A stretch of DNA of 64,000 nt from CAVTJL01 sp963752325. Lineage in GTDB: Bacteria > Pseudomonadota > Alphaproteobacteria > Geminicoccales > Geminicoccaceae. Within the stretch, counting starts at the first letter, position 1, and the number at the start of each line of letters is the position of its first letter. Positions 36,236 through 44,926 of the stretch are shown piece after piece. The stretch is taken from positions 260,985 through 324,984 of the forward strand of contig CAVVXU010000022.1 in the NCBI GenBank assembly GCA_963752325.1, in the 5' to 3' direction. The notes under the pieces were generated by a model. The model was not told the origin of the DNA, did no database searches, and saw nothing but the letters and a program-made list of their open reading frames with translations. The translations under genes were made by a program, and so were the position numbers.

Positions 36236-37075
36236 TCAGTGGCCGCCGTCGGCCATCGCGGCGCGATAGACCTCGTCGCGGATCAGATGCCAGATCTCCT
36301 GGGTGAGCTCCTGGAAGCGCGCGACACCGCGCACGGAATCCTCGCGCGGCCTCGGCAGGTCGATCGGGATGAGCCGGGCGACCCGGCCCGGATGGCTGCT
36401 CATGACCACCACGCGATCGGAGAGGAAGACCGCCTCGTCGATGGCATGGGTGATGAAGACGACGGTCTTGCGCTCGCTCGCCGGGCGCTCCTGGCCCCAG
36501 ATCCGCAGCAGCTCCTCCTGGAGTATCGTGCGGGTCTGCGCGTCGAGCGCGGCGAAGGGCTCGTCCATCAAGAGTACCGTGGGCTCGTTCGCCAGAAGGC
36601 GGGCGATGGCACAGCGCTGGCGCATGCCGCCCGAGAGCTCGTGCGGGTATTTCCGCTCGCTGCCGGCGAGGCTCACGAGCTCGATGAGCTGGCGCACGCG
36701 CTGGTCGCGCTCGCCCCTCGACACGCCCTTGCCGTGCGGGCCGTAGCGGAGCCCGAACTCGACATTCTCGAAGACCGTCTTCCAGGGAAAGAGCGCATAA
36801 TCCTGAAAGACCATGCCGCGCTCGGCGCCCGGCCCCTCGATCGTCTGGCCACCCATCGCCGCCCGGCCGGACGTGGCGCGATCGAGCCCGGCCAGGATGT
36901 TGAGGATCGTCGTCTTGCCGCAGCCGGAAGGGCCTACGATCGTCAGGAACTCGCCGGCCTCGACCTCGAGGCTCACATCCTCGACCGCAAGCACGCGGTC
37001 GCCGCTGCGCGGCGCCACGAACTCCTTGCGCACGGCCTCGAGCGACAGGCGCGCCGTCCTCTCCCTCACGTCCAT
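36236..37075 (-). CDS. NitT/TauT-family ABC transporter ATP-binding protein
   Basis: Single ATPase, 279 aa. Walker A GPSGCGKTT, Q-loop FQDYALFPWK, signature LSGGMRQRCAIARLL, Walker B VLLMDEPFAALD, H-loop FITHAIDEAVFLSD. ATG start (MDVRERTARLSLEAV) lies inside the end of the upstream permease gene, a 10-nt overlap, so translation is coupled. Energises the two permeases encoded before it. Confidence 0.93.
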   Translation of the reverse strand: MDVRERTARLSLEAVRKEFVAPRSGDRVLAVEDVSLEVEAGEFLTIVGPSGCGKTTILNILAGLDRATSGRAAMGGQTIEGPGAERGMVFQDYALFPWKTVFENVEFGLRYGPHGKGVSRGERDQRVRQLIELVSLAGSERKYPHELSGGMRQRCAIARLLANEPTVLLMDEPFAALDAQTRTILQEELLRIWGQERPASERKTVVFITHAIDEAVFLSDRVVVMSSHPGRVARLIPIDLPRPREDSVRGVARFQELTQEIWHLIRDEVYRAAMADGGH

Positions 37076-37833
37076 GGCATCAACCTTCGCTGCAGCGACC
37101 TCAGCCCCTGGTCGATCACCAGCGCCACGAGGCCTACGGCGACCATGCAGACCACGATGCTGTTGAGCTCGATGCTGTAGGCATAGAAGACGAACATCAT
37201 CTGGCCGATGCCACCGCTGCCGCCACCCCCGGCCTTGGAGCCGACGGCAAGCTCGGCCGCGACGATCGACATCCAGGCCGAGCCCATGGCGAGCCTGGCG
37301 CCGACGAAGATCGCCGGCAGCGCCGCCGGAACGATCACTGTCTGGATGATACGCAGGCGCGAAAGGCCCATCGTCTGGGCAGCCTGGACCAAGCGCCTGT
37401 CGACCCGCTTCACGCCGTGCGTCGTGTTGACGATCATCGGGAAGAAAGCGGCGTAGGCGACCACGAAGACGGCGGCCGGTGTGCCGGTGCCGAACCAGAG
37501 GATGGCAAGCGGCAGGAGCGCTATCGGCGCCACTGGCCGGAAGCTCTCGACGATGGGGTCGAGATTGCGCTCGACGACCCTGAGATAGCCCATCAGCAGG
37601 CCCAGGATCAGCGCCAGCGAGCCCGCCACGCCGAAGCCCAGCGCCACCCGCCCGAGGCTCTGAGCGAGCGCCATCGGCAGGTCGCCGCTCTCGAGCAGGC
37701 CTACGGCCGCCTCGACCACATGGATCGGCAGCGGCGCCCGGCTCCGCGCCGGCAGCGTCAGGCCCCAGAGCTGCCAGATCACGATGAGCGCGAGCGGCAC
37801 CGCCAGGCTCTTGAGCGGCAGCCGGGCGGTCAC
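37066..37833 (-). CDS. NitT/TauT-family ABC transporter permease
   Basis: Channel subunit of 255 aa. GTG start overlapping the stop of the upstream permease (GTGA). Membrane segments include LAVPLALIVIWQLWGL and SLALILGLLMGYL; the coupling loop is QAAQTMGLSRLRIIQTVIVP and SAWMSIVAAELAVGSK follows. A glycine-rich loop (AGGGGSGGIGQMM) precedes the last helices. Confidence 0.88.
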   Translation of the reverse strand: MTARLPLKSLAVPLALIVIWQLWGLTLPARSRAPLPIHVVEAAVGLLESGDLPMALAQSLGRVALGFGVAGSLALILGLLMGYLRVVERNLDPIVESFRPVAPIALLPLAILWFGTGTPAAVFVVAYAAFFPMIVNTTHGVKRVDRRLVQAAQTMGLSRLRIIQTVIVPAALPAIFVGARLAMGSAWMSIVAAELAVGSKAGGGGSGGIGQMMFVFYAYSIELNSIVVCMVAVGLVALVIDQGLRSLQRRLMPWT

Positions 37834-38636
37834 GGCAGGTCCCCGACGCCGGTGGCCCAAGGGGTGAGCCAGCGCTGCACCGCACGGAGCAGCCGATCGG
37901 TCAGATAGCCCAGCACGCTGATGACGATGATGAAGGCGATGACCTTGGGGGTCATCAAAAGCTCGCGGTACCATTCGATCGCGAAGCCGAGGCCGGACGG
38001 CGCGCCGATCAGCTCCGCGGCGACGAGCGCCATCCAGACCGAGCCGCCGGCGATCCGGGCACCGGTGAGGATGTGCGGCAGGGCCGAGGGCAGAACAACA
38101 TGGCGAAGGATCACGTGCCGCCCGACGCCCATCGTCCGGGCCGCGCGCAGGAGCGTCGGGTCGGTCGAGCGTACGCCCACGATCGTGTTGAGCAGGAAAG
38201 GAAAAACGGCGACGTAGGCCATGATGAAGATCGGCAGGGTGTCGCCCACGCCGAAGATAAACAGCGCCAGCGGAATCCAGGCGATCCCGGAGATGGGCCG
38301 GAGCAGCTCGACCACAGGGTCGATCAGCTCGTCCAGAAGGCGGCTCAGGCCCATCACGAGGCCGAGCCCGATGCCCAGCACGCCGGCAATCAGATAGCTC
38401 ACGATCAGCCGCCACAGGCTGATCCAGGCGTTCTGCGCGATCTCGCCGTTGCGGAGCAGCGCCACGAGCTGCTCGGCGACAGAGAGCGGCGTCGGCAGGA
38501 TCACGTGATTGCCCACAGCGAGCGACACGAGATACCAGATGAGGATCAGGCCCGCGATCGAGCGCAGATAGATGAGGCCTCCCCCCATGCGGGGGCTGCG
38601 CATGCTCACGCTGCCCTTTTGGCTGATCGCTGCCAT
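37830..38636 (-). CDS. NitT/TauT-family ABC transporter permease, first gene of operon
   Basis: Channel subunit of 268 aa. ATG 38636 was chosen because CAGGGACGG lies directly upstream; ATG 38603 is an alternative nearer the first membrane helix (LIYLRSIAGLILIWYLVSLA). The coupling loop reads RAARTMGVGRHVILRHVVLP, then GSVWMALVAAELIGAPSGLG. It is the promoter-proximal gene of a six-gene operon (two permeases, ATPase, binding protein, beta-hydroxyacid dehydrogenase, aldo/keto reductase) whose promoter region holds a LacI-type operator. Confidence 0.87.
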   Translation of the reverse strand: MAAISQKGSVSMRSPRMGGGLIYLRSIAGLILIWYLVSLAVGNHVILPTPLSVAEQLVALLRNGEIAQNAWISLWRLIVSYLIAGVLGIGLGLVMGLSRLLDELIDPVVELLRPISGIAWIPLALFIFGVGDTLPIFIMAYVAVFPFLLNTIVGVRSTDPTLLRAARTMGVGRHVILRHVVLPSALPHILTGARIAGGSVWMALVAAELIGAPSGLGFAIEWYRELLMTPKVIAFIIVISVLGYLTDRLLRAVQRWLTPWATGVGDLP

Positions 38637-38681
38637 TCCGTCCCTGATTGCCTCAGCCGAGCGTCTGGTGCGTCTCGGCGT

Positions 38682-38697
38682 ATGGAAGCGCTTCCAT
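38682..38697. promoter_or_regulatory. LacI-family operator, perfect 16-bp palindrome
   Basis: ATGGAAGCGCTTCCAT is a perfect palindrome with the CG centre and GAAGCGCTTC core typical of LacI/GalR-family operators. It sits in the 129-bp gap between the divergent permease operon and a LacI gene, so autoregulation plus control of the NitT/TauT operon is the natural reading. I did not see a second copy elsewhere in the window. Confidence 0.8.
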
Positions 38698-38765
38698 TTG
38701 GAGGATAACCCCTGCATAGCTGCTCTACAAGAGGGGAAAGCCGGATCAGGGGTGCTTCAGGAAGG

Positions 38766-39785
38766 ATGACGGCCAGGACCCGCGAGCGGACCGGACGCGT
38801 GCGCATGGCCGAGGTTGCGGCCTTCGCCGGCGTCTCGCCCGTCACGGTCTCGCGTGTGCTTCACGAGCCGGCGACGGTCGCCGACACCACGCGGAATCGT
38901 GTGCTGGCCGCGATCCGCGAGCTGGGCTACGTGCCCAACCTCACCGCACGCTCGCTCGCCGCCACGCGCACGGGGATCGTGGCGGCGCTCATCCCCACGA
39001 TCGACAACTCGCTCCACGCCGAGATCGTCCAGGCCATGACCGAGGTGATGCGTGCGGCCGGATACCATCTCCTTCTCGGCTGCACCGACTTCTCGCTGGA
39101 TCAGGAGGAGGAGCTGGTCCAGGCCTTCCTCGCCCGCCAGGCGGAAGCCCTCTATCTCACAGGCATCGCCCACACCGATGCGACGCGGCGCATGCTCGAG
39201 GCCGCCCGCGTGCCGGTCGTCGAGGTGGCGAACCTGACGGAAAGCCCGATCGACATGGTGGTGGGCTATTCCGGCCGGCGGGCCGCCGCCGCGATGGCGC
39301 GCTATCTGATCGAGCGCGGTTACCGCCGGATCGCCTATCTCTACTCGACGGTCGGCGACAATGACCGCTTGAGGGATCGGCTGGCCGGCGTCCGTGAGAC
39401 GCTGGCCGAGGCCGGGCTCCTCGACGAGCGCCTCATGGTCGAGACCCGAATAGGCCCGCGCGAGGGCGCAACCGCGCTCTGCGAGCTCATGGAGCGATCG
39501 CCCGACGTGGAGGCTGTCTTCTGCTCGACCGACGTCATCGCGGTGGGGGCGTTTCTGGAGTGCGCCCGCCGGGGCTGGCAGATCCCCGGCCGGGTGGCGC
39601 TTGCGGGGTTCGACGACCTGCCCATCGCTGCCGAGCTGCATCCCGCGCTTACCACGGTGCGGATTCCACGCCGCCAGATGGGCCGCATCGCGGGTGAGCT
39701 GATGGTGCGGCGGCTGGCGGGCGAGACCGTCGATCCGGCCGTCGTCGATGTCGGCTTCACCCTCGTCCCACGGGCAAGCGCGTGA
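38766..39785 (+). CDS. LacI-family transcriptional regulator
   Basis: Regulator of 339 aa. The helix-turn-helix and hinge read RMAEVAAFAGVSPVTVSRVL, HEPATVADTTRNRVLAAI, and ELGYVPNLTARSLAATRTG. The sugar-binding-like core follows: IVAALIPTIDNSLHAEIVQA, FCSTDVIAVGAFLECARR, GRVALAGFDDLPIAAELHP and TTVRIPRRQMGRIAGELM, closest in style to the gluconate-type (GntR/IdnR) branch. It has a 16-bp operator 69 bp upstream and converges on the CUT1 sugar operon. Both neighbouring operons are candidate targets. Confidence 0.93.
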   Translation: MTARTRERTGRVRMAEVAAFAGVSPVTVSRVLHEPATVADTTRNRVLAAIRELGYVPNLTARSLAATRTGIVAALIPTIDNSLHAEIVQAMTEVMRAAGYHLLLGCTDFSLDQEEELVQAFLARQAEALYLTGIAHTDATRRMLEAARVPVVEVANLTESPIDMVVGYSGRRAAAAMARYLIERGYRRIAYLYSTVGDNDRLRDRLAGVRETLAEAGLLDERLMVETRIGPREGATALCELMERSPDVEAVFCSTDVIAVGAFLECARRGWQIPGRVALAGFDDLPIAAELHPALTTVRIPRRQMGRIAGELMVRRLAGETVDPAVVDVGFTLVPRASA

Positions 39786-39786
39786 C

Positions 39787-39817
39787 GCCCGCGGCCGACG
39801 ACAGGCCGGCCGCGGGC
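39787..39817. terminator. Bidirectional terminator hairpin
   Basis: A perfect 10-bp stem GCCCGCGGCC / GGCCGCGGGC with an 11-nt loop fills the 39-bp gap between the stops of the convergent LacI and binding-protein genes. No T-tract, as in the other hairpins of this window. Confidence 0.6.
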
Positions 39818-39824
39818 TCGTCGC

Positions 39825-41108
39825 TCAGCGCGACATGGTGCGGGTGATCCTGCGGTCGGCGCTGGCCAGCTGGCTCGCCACATCACCGCCCTGGATGATC
39901 GCCTGCAGGGCGGTCACGACATCGTCCATCACCGCGTAGAACTTCGGGCTCTTGAACGGATTGTCGATGGTGTTGCCGAGCTGCTGGACGAAGAGCTGGG
40001 TGTAGGCATCGGCGCCCATGTCGCCGCTCGTAAGAAGCTTCATGTCGGACGTCGACAGCTGGCCCGAGGCCTTGAAGTACATGTCGGTGAATTCGGGGTC
40101 GAAGATCACGTAGCGGATGAAGTCGGCCGCGAGCTGCTTGTGCTTCGAGCCCTTGGAGATGGTGATCTCGTGGGGATTGCCGATGGTGCGCCGCTTGCCG
40201 TTCGGATCGGCCGGCATCGGCGCCACCCAGATGTCGCCATCCTGGGCGGTCGTGGCCTTGCCGCCCGACAGGTTCCTGAAAAGGCCCCTGCCCCACGGGC
40301 CCTCGAAGATGAAGCCGGCGCGGCCGGACGCCATGGTGTTGCGGGTCTCGTCGATCGAGAAGCCCGCCGGGGCAGCACCCGACTTCACGAGATCGCGGAC
40401 CCAGGCAAAGGCCTGCTGCGTCGGCTCGGTGTTGAAGGTGACCTTACCTTGGGCGTCGACCACGTCGCCGCCCATGCCGTAGATGATCGGGATCGTCCAC
40501 TGGGCCGAGTTGGGGTTGCGCTGGGTACGGAGCGCGATGCCGTAGACCGGAGCACCGTCGCGTGCCGGCAGGCCTGCGATCTTCTTGGCCTGCTCCATCA
40601 GCTCGGGCCAGGTCTGCGGCGGCTTGGCCGGATCGAGGCCCGCCTCCTCCATCAGCTTCCGGTTGTAGAAGAGCAGGATCGGTCCCGGCACCCAGGGCAT
40701 CGCCATGATCTTGCCGTCGAAGGTCACTGCGTCGAGCGAGGCCTTCGGAATGTCGGCCCACTCCTCCGCGGTGAAGTAGTCGTTGAGCGGCTCGAGCCCG
40801 CCGATCTCGTAGAGGGCCGGTATCCAGCCGGCGATCAGGTGGATATTGTCGGCGGCGTTGCCGGCCAAGGTAGCGACCGTCGCCTGCTTCAGGGCCTGGT
40901 CGAAGGGCACGTCGTTCCTGACCCACTCCACGCCCGGATGCTTCTTCTCGAAGTCCTGCTTCAGGAACTTCACCGTCTCCACGTAAGCACCGTAGAGGTT
41001 GAGCCAGCCGGCGTAGCTCAGCTGGGTCGTCTCGGCATGGGCCTCCCGCCCGGCGACCAGGCCACTGGCCAGAGCCGCCAGCATCGCCTCGCGTCTGCTC
41101 AATCTCAT
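39825..41108 (-). CDS. Sugar ABC transporter substrate-binding protein (CUT1, family 1)
   Basis: Periplasmic receptor of 427 aa. Leader MRLSRREAMLAALASGLVAG resembles a Tat/Sec signal. Mature features: YVETVKFLKQDFEKKHPGVE, LIAGWIPALYEIGGLEPLND, PGPILLFYNRKLMEEAGLDP, ASGRAGFIFEGPWGRGLFRN and TISKGSKHKQLAADFIRYVI, all usual for SBP_bac_1 proteins. It is the last gene of a five-gene operon with two permeases, an SDR and a beta-hydroxyacid dehydrogenase. Confidence 0.92.
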   Translation of the reverse strand: MRLSRREAMLAALASGLVAGREAHAETTQLSYAGWLNLYGAYVETVKFLKQDFEKKHPGVEWVRNDVPFDQALKQATVATLAGNAADNIHLIAGWIPALYEIGGLEPLNDYFTAEEWADIPKASLDAVTFDGKIMAMPWVPGPILLFYNRKLMEEAGLDPAKPPQTWPELMEQAKKIAGLPARDGAPVYGIALRTQRNPNSAQWTIPIIYGMGGDVVDAQGKVTFNTEPTQQAFAWVRDLVKSGAAPAGFSIDETRNTMASGRAGFIFEGPWGRGLFRNLSGGKATTAQDGDIWVAPMPADPNGKRRTIGNPHEITISKGSKHKQLAADFIRYVIFDPEFTDMYFKASGQLSTSDMKLLTSGDMGADAYTQLFVQQLGNTIDNPFKSPKFYAVMDDVVTALQAIIQGGDVASQLASADRRITRTMSR

Positions 41109-41189
41109 CGGAATGCCTCCTTCTTGTTGTAGCCGGACCCGCCCGGCATTCGCTTGTTGCAGCCGGGCCCGCCCGGCACTCGTCCGGCG

Positions 41190-42077
41190 TCAGCCTTTGA
41201 CCGCGCCGGCCGTTACTCCCTGCATGAATGCCCGCTGAAAGAAGAGGAAGAGAAGAAAGATCGGGATCGAGACGATGATGGCGAGCGCCATCATCTCGCC
41301 CCACTGTCCTTCGAACTCGGTGAGGAACGACATGCTGATGCCGGCCGGCAGCGGCCGCATGTCATTCGAGGAGGTGAAGGTGAGCCCGAACAGAAGCTCG
41401 TTCCAGGAGGTGACGAAGACGAAGATGCCCGAAGCGGTCAGCGCCGGCTTGGCCATCGGCATGACGATGCGGAAGAAGGTGTACGCAGGGCTCGCCCCGT
41501 CGACGTAGGCCGCCTCCTCGATCTCGTGCGGCAACTGGTCGAAGAAGCTCTTTAGGAGCCATACGGCCACGGGCAAGGTCACGACCGTGTGGCCGATGAC
41601 GAGCGCTGCGTAGGTGTTGAGGAGGTGCAGCTTCACGAAGAGGACGTACATCGAGATCATCAAAAGCGGGATCGGGAAAGCGAGCGATGCCATGAAGAGC
41701 ATCAAGATGGTGGTGTTGGCGCGGAAGCGCAGGCGCGCGAGCCCGTAGGCGGCAAGCGCGCCCGTCAGGGTCGCGAGCACGGCCGAGCAGAGACCTATGA
41801 TCAGGCTGTTCAGGAAGTAGGTGCCGAGGGTCGGGTTCATCTCCGAGATGTAGTTGGCGAGTGTCGGATGGGCAGGAATCCAGCGCGGCGGATACTTGAA
41901 GACATCGGCCAGCGGCTTGAAGGAGGTGGAGAGCATCCAGGCGATCGGCAGGAGCAGGATCACCAGCGCTGCAAGGACGAGAAGATAGAGGACACCGTCC
42001 ACCATCCAGCGCCCCATCCTGTACGACCGATCGCTGCGTGCCTGGGCGGACGGCCGATCGAGGAACGTGGCACTCAT
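41190..42077 (-). CDS. Sugar ABC transporter permease (CUT1, MalG/UgpE type)
   Basis: Channel subunit of 295 aa. The ATG giving MSATFLDRPSAQARS was chosen because it lies 2 nt after the upstream permease stop. Membrane helices include VLYLLVLAALVILLLPIAWM, with SFKPLADVFKYPPRWIPAHP in the first periplasmic loop typical of MalG-like proteins. The EAA loop reads IEEAAYVDGASPAYTFFRIV, and WNELLFGLTFTSSNDMRPLP follows. Confidence 0.92.
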   Translation of the reverse strand: MSATFLDRPSAQARSDRSYRMGRWMVDGVLYLLVLAALVILLLPIAWMLSTSFKPLADVFKYPPRWIPAHPTLANYISEMNPTLGTYFLNSLIIGLCSAVLATLTGALAAYGLARLRFRANTTILMLFMASLAFPIPLLMISMYVLFVKLHLLNTYAALVIGHTVVTLPVAVWLLKSFFDQLPHEIEEAAYVDGASPAYTFFRIVMPMAKPALTASGIFVFVTSWNELLFGLTFTSSNDMRPLPAGISMSFLTEFEGQWGEMMALAIIVSIPIFLLFLFFQRAFMQGVTAGAVKG

Positions 42078-42078
42078 C

Positions 42079-42975
42079 TCAGTCCTTCCCGCCAGCAAGC
42101 GAGCGGTCGAGGGCGAAGCGGACATAAAAGAGCGCCACGACCAGCAGCAGCACGAGCCAGACCGTTCCGACCGCAGAGGCGAGCCCAAAGTCCCAGTCCT
42201 CGAACGCCGTCTTGTAGGTGTAGAGCGAGAGCACCATCGTCGCGTTCACCGGCCCGCCCTGGGTGAGCACGAAGACCATCGTCATCTCCTGGAAGAAGCG
42301 CACCGCCTGGAGCAGGGCCGCCACCAGGATGATATTGCGCAGCAGGGGCAGCACGACATAGCGCTGGCGGGCAAGAAAGCCGGCGCCATCGATCGCCGCC
42401 TGCTCGACCAGGTCGCGCGGCACGCCCTGCAGCGCCGCGAGGCAGATCACCATGATGAAGGGGATGGCGCGCCAGGCGTAGCCCGTGATCACCGCCCACT
42501 GCGCCGCCGTCGGCTCGAATAGCCATTTGAGGTTGACCGTGGTCACGCCGAGCTGGAGCAGGAGATAGTTGACGAGACCGTAGTCCTGGCTGAACAGCCA
42601 GCCCCAGAGGATGGCTATGACGATCCAGGGCACAACCCAGACCTGGAAGATCGCGGCGCGGAAGAAGCCGGCGAAGCGCAGGCCGGAGTTCAGGAGCACC
42701 GCGAGCCCGTAGCCGCAGACGGTGGCGATGACGGTGGCGGTGCCCACGATGTAGAGCGTGTTGCCGAGAACCGTCCAGAACTCCGGATCGCCGAAGAGGA
42801 AGGTGAAGTTCCCTAGCCCGACATAGGCGAGCGTCGGGCGCAGCGGCGTCGCGTCGGTGAAGGAGAGGCGGACACCGTTGACCACCGGCCAGAGGATGAA
42901 GATGCCGACGAGCAGGGTCGCGGGGGCGAACAGGGTCAGGATGAAGAAAGGGTGGCGCTTGAGGGTGGCGTTCAC
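42079..42975 (-). CDS. Sugar ABC transporter permease (CUT1, MalF/UgpA type)
   Basis: Channel subunit of 298 aa. First helix FFILTLFAPATLLVGIFILW; FTDATPLRPTLAYVGLGNFT is the characteristic loop of MalF-like permeases; EAA loop VEQAAIDGAGFLARQRYVVL. It pairs with the following MalG-like permease. No ATPase gene lies in this operon, so a shared MsmX/UgpC-type ATPase encoded elsewhere is expected (inference). Confidence 0.92.
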   Translation of the reverse strand: MNATLKRHPFFILTLFAPATLLVGIFILWPVVNGVRLSFTDATPLRPTLAYVGLGNFTFLFGDPEFWTVLGNTLYIVGTATVIATVCGYGLAVLLNSGLRFAGFFRAAIFQVWVVPWIVIAILWGWLFSQDYGLVNYLLLQLGVTTVNLKWLFEPTAAQWAVITGYAWRAIPFIMVICLAALQGVPRDLVEQAAIDGAGFLARQRYVVLPLLRNIILVAALLQAVRFFQEMTMVFVLTQGGPVNATMVLSLYTYKTAFEDWDFGLASAVGTVWLVLLLVVALFYVRFALDRSLAGGKD

Positions 42976-42994
42976 GGGAGCCGCACCTCGACCC

Positions 42995-43813
42995 TCAGCT
43001 GCCCGGGGGTGCGGTGGGCGGCGTCAGGGCCAGCATGGCGAGAAGGCCTCCGTCGACCTTGATGTCGATGCCGGTGATCCAGGCGCTGCGGGGGCCCACG
43101 AGGAAGGCCACGGCCTCGGCGATGTCCTCGGGCCGGCCCAGGCGCCCGAGCGGCAGCTTCTTGCCCTGCTCGGCCAGCACGGCGGCGCCGTCGGCGTCGG
43201 GGAACATGGTCTCCCAGGAGTGGCGCAGCATCGGCGTGTCGATGGGGCCGGGGCAGACCACGTTGACCCGGATGCCCTCGGCCGCGTGGTTGAGGGCCAT
43301 GCCGCGGGTCATGCCGAGCAGCGCCGTCTTGCTCGTCACGTAGGCGATGCGCTCGCCCAGGGTGGCGAAGGAGTGGACCGAGGCGATGTTGACGATGGCC
43401 CCACCGCCGCGCTCGCGCATGCGCGGGATGGCGTGCTTGCTGGCGTGGAACACGCCGTCGAGGTTGATGCCCATCGCCGCCCGCCAGTCCTCCTCGCTGG
43501 TGGCGACGACGCTGCCGAAGGTGCCGACGCCGGCATTGTTGACCAGGATGTCGAGGCCGCCGAAGCGCTCCACCGTGAAGGCCACGAGGCCCGCCATCGC
43601 CTCGCCCGAGGCCACGTCGGCGGGCCTGCCGTCGACCTCGAGGCCCTTGGCGCGCAGCCGCTCGACGGCAAAGTCCACGTTGGCCGCCGTGCGGGCGCAG
43701 AGCACGACGGCGGCACCCTGCTGGGCCAGGCGGGCGACGGTGGCCTCGCCGATGCCGGTGGCGCCCCCTGTGACGATGGCGACCTTGCCGGCGAGCTCCC
43801 CGGGGCCGCTCAT
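42995..43813 (-). CDS. Short-chain dehydrogenase/reductase (classical SDR)
   Basis: NAD(P)-dependent oxidoreductase of 272 aa. Cofactor loop AIVTGGATGIGEATVARL, ILVNNAGVGTFG, catalytic Ser in IVNIASVHSF and YVTSK (YxxxK), then VNVVCPGPIDTPML and a C-terminal GIDIKVDGG. It overlaps the upstream dehydrogenase by ATGA and precedes the CUT1 permeases, so it probably oxidises or reduces the imported sugar or a derivative. Confidence 0.93.
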   Translation of the reverse strand: MSGPGELAGKVAIVTGGATGIGEATVARLAQQGAAVVLCARTAANVDFAVERLRAKGLEVDGRPADVASGEAMAGLVAFTVERFGGLDILVNNAGVGTFGSVVATSEEDWRAAMGINLDGVFHASKHAIPRMRERGGGAIVNIASVHSFATLGERIAYVTSKTALLGMTRGMALNHAAEGIRVNVVCPGPIDTPMLRHSWETMFPDADGAAVLAEQGKKLPLGRLGRPEDIAEAVAFLVGPRSAWITGIDIKVDGGLLAMLALTPPTAPPGS

Positions 43814-44736
43814 TGGCCGGAGCCCTGGCCCTCCGGCTTCTCGGGTGCCAGGCGGACCTCGATGCCGGCCTGCTGCTCGCGGACCCGGAGGATGCTGGTG
43901 AAGTCGTCGGTGGCGTAGCCGGCCTCGCAGGTCTCGCGCAGGGCCTCGAAGACGCCGCGGCCGACGGGCGCATCCACCCCCATGTCCTTGGCGAGGCCGA
44001 GCGCCAGCCGCTGGTCCTTCATCGAGAGGCGGGTGAAGAAGCCGGGGGCGAAGTCGCCCTTCAAGGGCTTGCTGGGGAGGAACTCGCCCAGCTGGCGGCT
44101 GCCGGCGAAGGTGCTCATGACGAGCTTTTGGATGTCCTCGAGCTTGAGGCCCGCCTTGACGCCGAAGGTCAGCGCCTCGCAGTGCAGCGCCATGATGCCG
44201 GCCGAGATGTAGTTGTTGACCAGCTTCATGGCGTGCGCGTTGCCCAGCGCCCCGCAGTGGGTGAAGGTGTCGCCCATGCAGCGCAGCACCGGCATCACGG
44301 CCTCGATGTCGGCGGGATCGCCGCCCGTCATGATCGAGAGCGTGCCGGCCCAGGCATTGTCGACCGTGCGGGCCACGGGCGCATCGACCATCTTTGCGCC
44401 CTTTTTTGTCACCTCGGCGCCGATCTTCCGCGTGGTGCCGGGGTCGACCGTGCTCATGTCGATGTAGACAGAACCGGGCTTGAGGCCCTCGACCACGCCG
44501 CCCGGGCCGAGCGCTGCCTTCAAGACGTCCGGCGCGTCCGGGACCATGGTGATGACGACATCGGCCGCCGCCGCCACCTCGGCCGCCGTGCCCCGGCCCT
44601 CGGCCCCCTGCGCCACCAGCTCCGCCACCTTCCTCTGGTCGAGGTCGAAGACGACGAGCGGAAAGCCCTTCTTGACGATGTTGGTGGCCATGGGCTGGCC
44701 GATGGTGCCCAGGCCGACGAATCCCACGACCGTCAT
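43810..44736 (-). CDS. Beta-hydroxyacid dehydrogenase family oxidoreductase, second paralogue
   Basis: NAD(P)-dependent enzyme of 308 aa, first gene of the CUT1 operon (GGGGAGG upstream). Rossmann loop VVGFVGLGTIGQPMATN, substrate motif VDAPVARTVDNAWAGTLSIM, catalytic Lys in GNAHAMKLVNN and C-terminal GDFAPGFFTRLSMKDQRLA. It resembles the copy at 33968-34879 along its whole length, including the end (GIEVRLAPE versus GIEVRLEPG), but reads PVAR where the other reads PVGR. The two are paralogues serving different importers. Confidence 0.9.
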   Translation of the reverse strand: MTVVGFVGLGTIGQPMATNIVKKGFPLVVFDLDQRKVAELVAQGAEGRGTAAEVAAAADVVITMVPDAPDVLKAALGPGGVVEGLKPGSVYIDMSTVDPGTTRKIGAEVTKKGAKMVDAPVARTVDNAWAGTLSIMTGGDPADIEAVMPVLRCMGDTFTHCGALGNAHAMKLVNNYISAGIMALHCEALTFGVKAGLKLEDIQKLVMSTFAGSRQLGEFLPSKPLKGDFAPGFFTRLSMKDQRLALGLAKDMGVDAPVGRGVFEALRETCEAGYATDDFTSILRVREQQAGIEVRLAPEKPEGQGSGQ

Positions 44737-44926
44737 GAGCGATGCCTCCCCTTCCCTGGCGCCGGGCACACGCTCAGAGCGACAGCCGACGGCGTTTTTT
44801 TCACGTCCCTTGGGCCGGGAGCATAGGAACGCCCCGCCCGGGCCGCAAGAGCCTCAGGCGCTTGAAGGGGTTTTTGCCACCCGAGGAGCGCTCGCAGGGC
44901 GGGGGAACGGGCGCGCCTCTTCCGTC

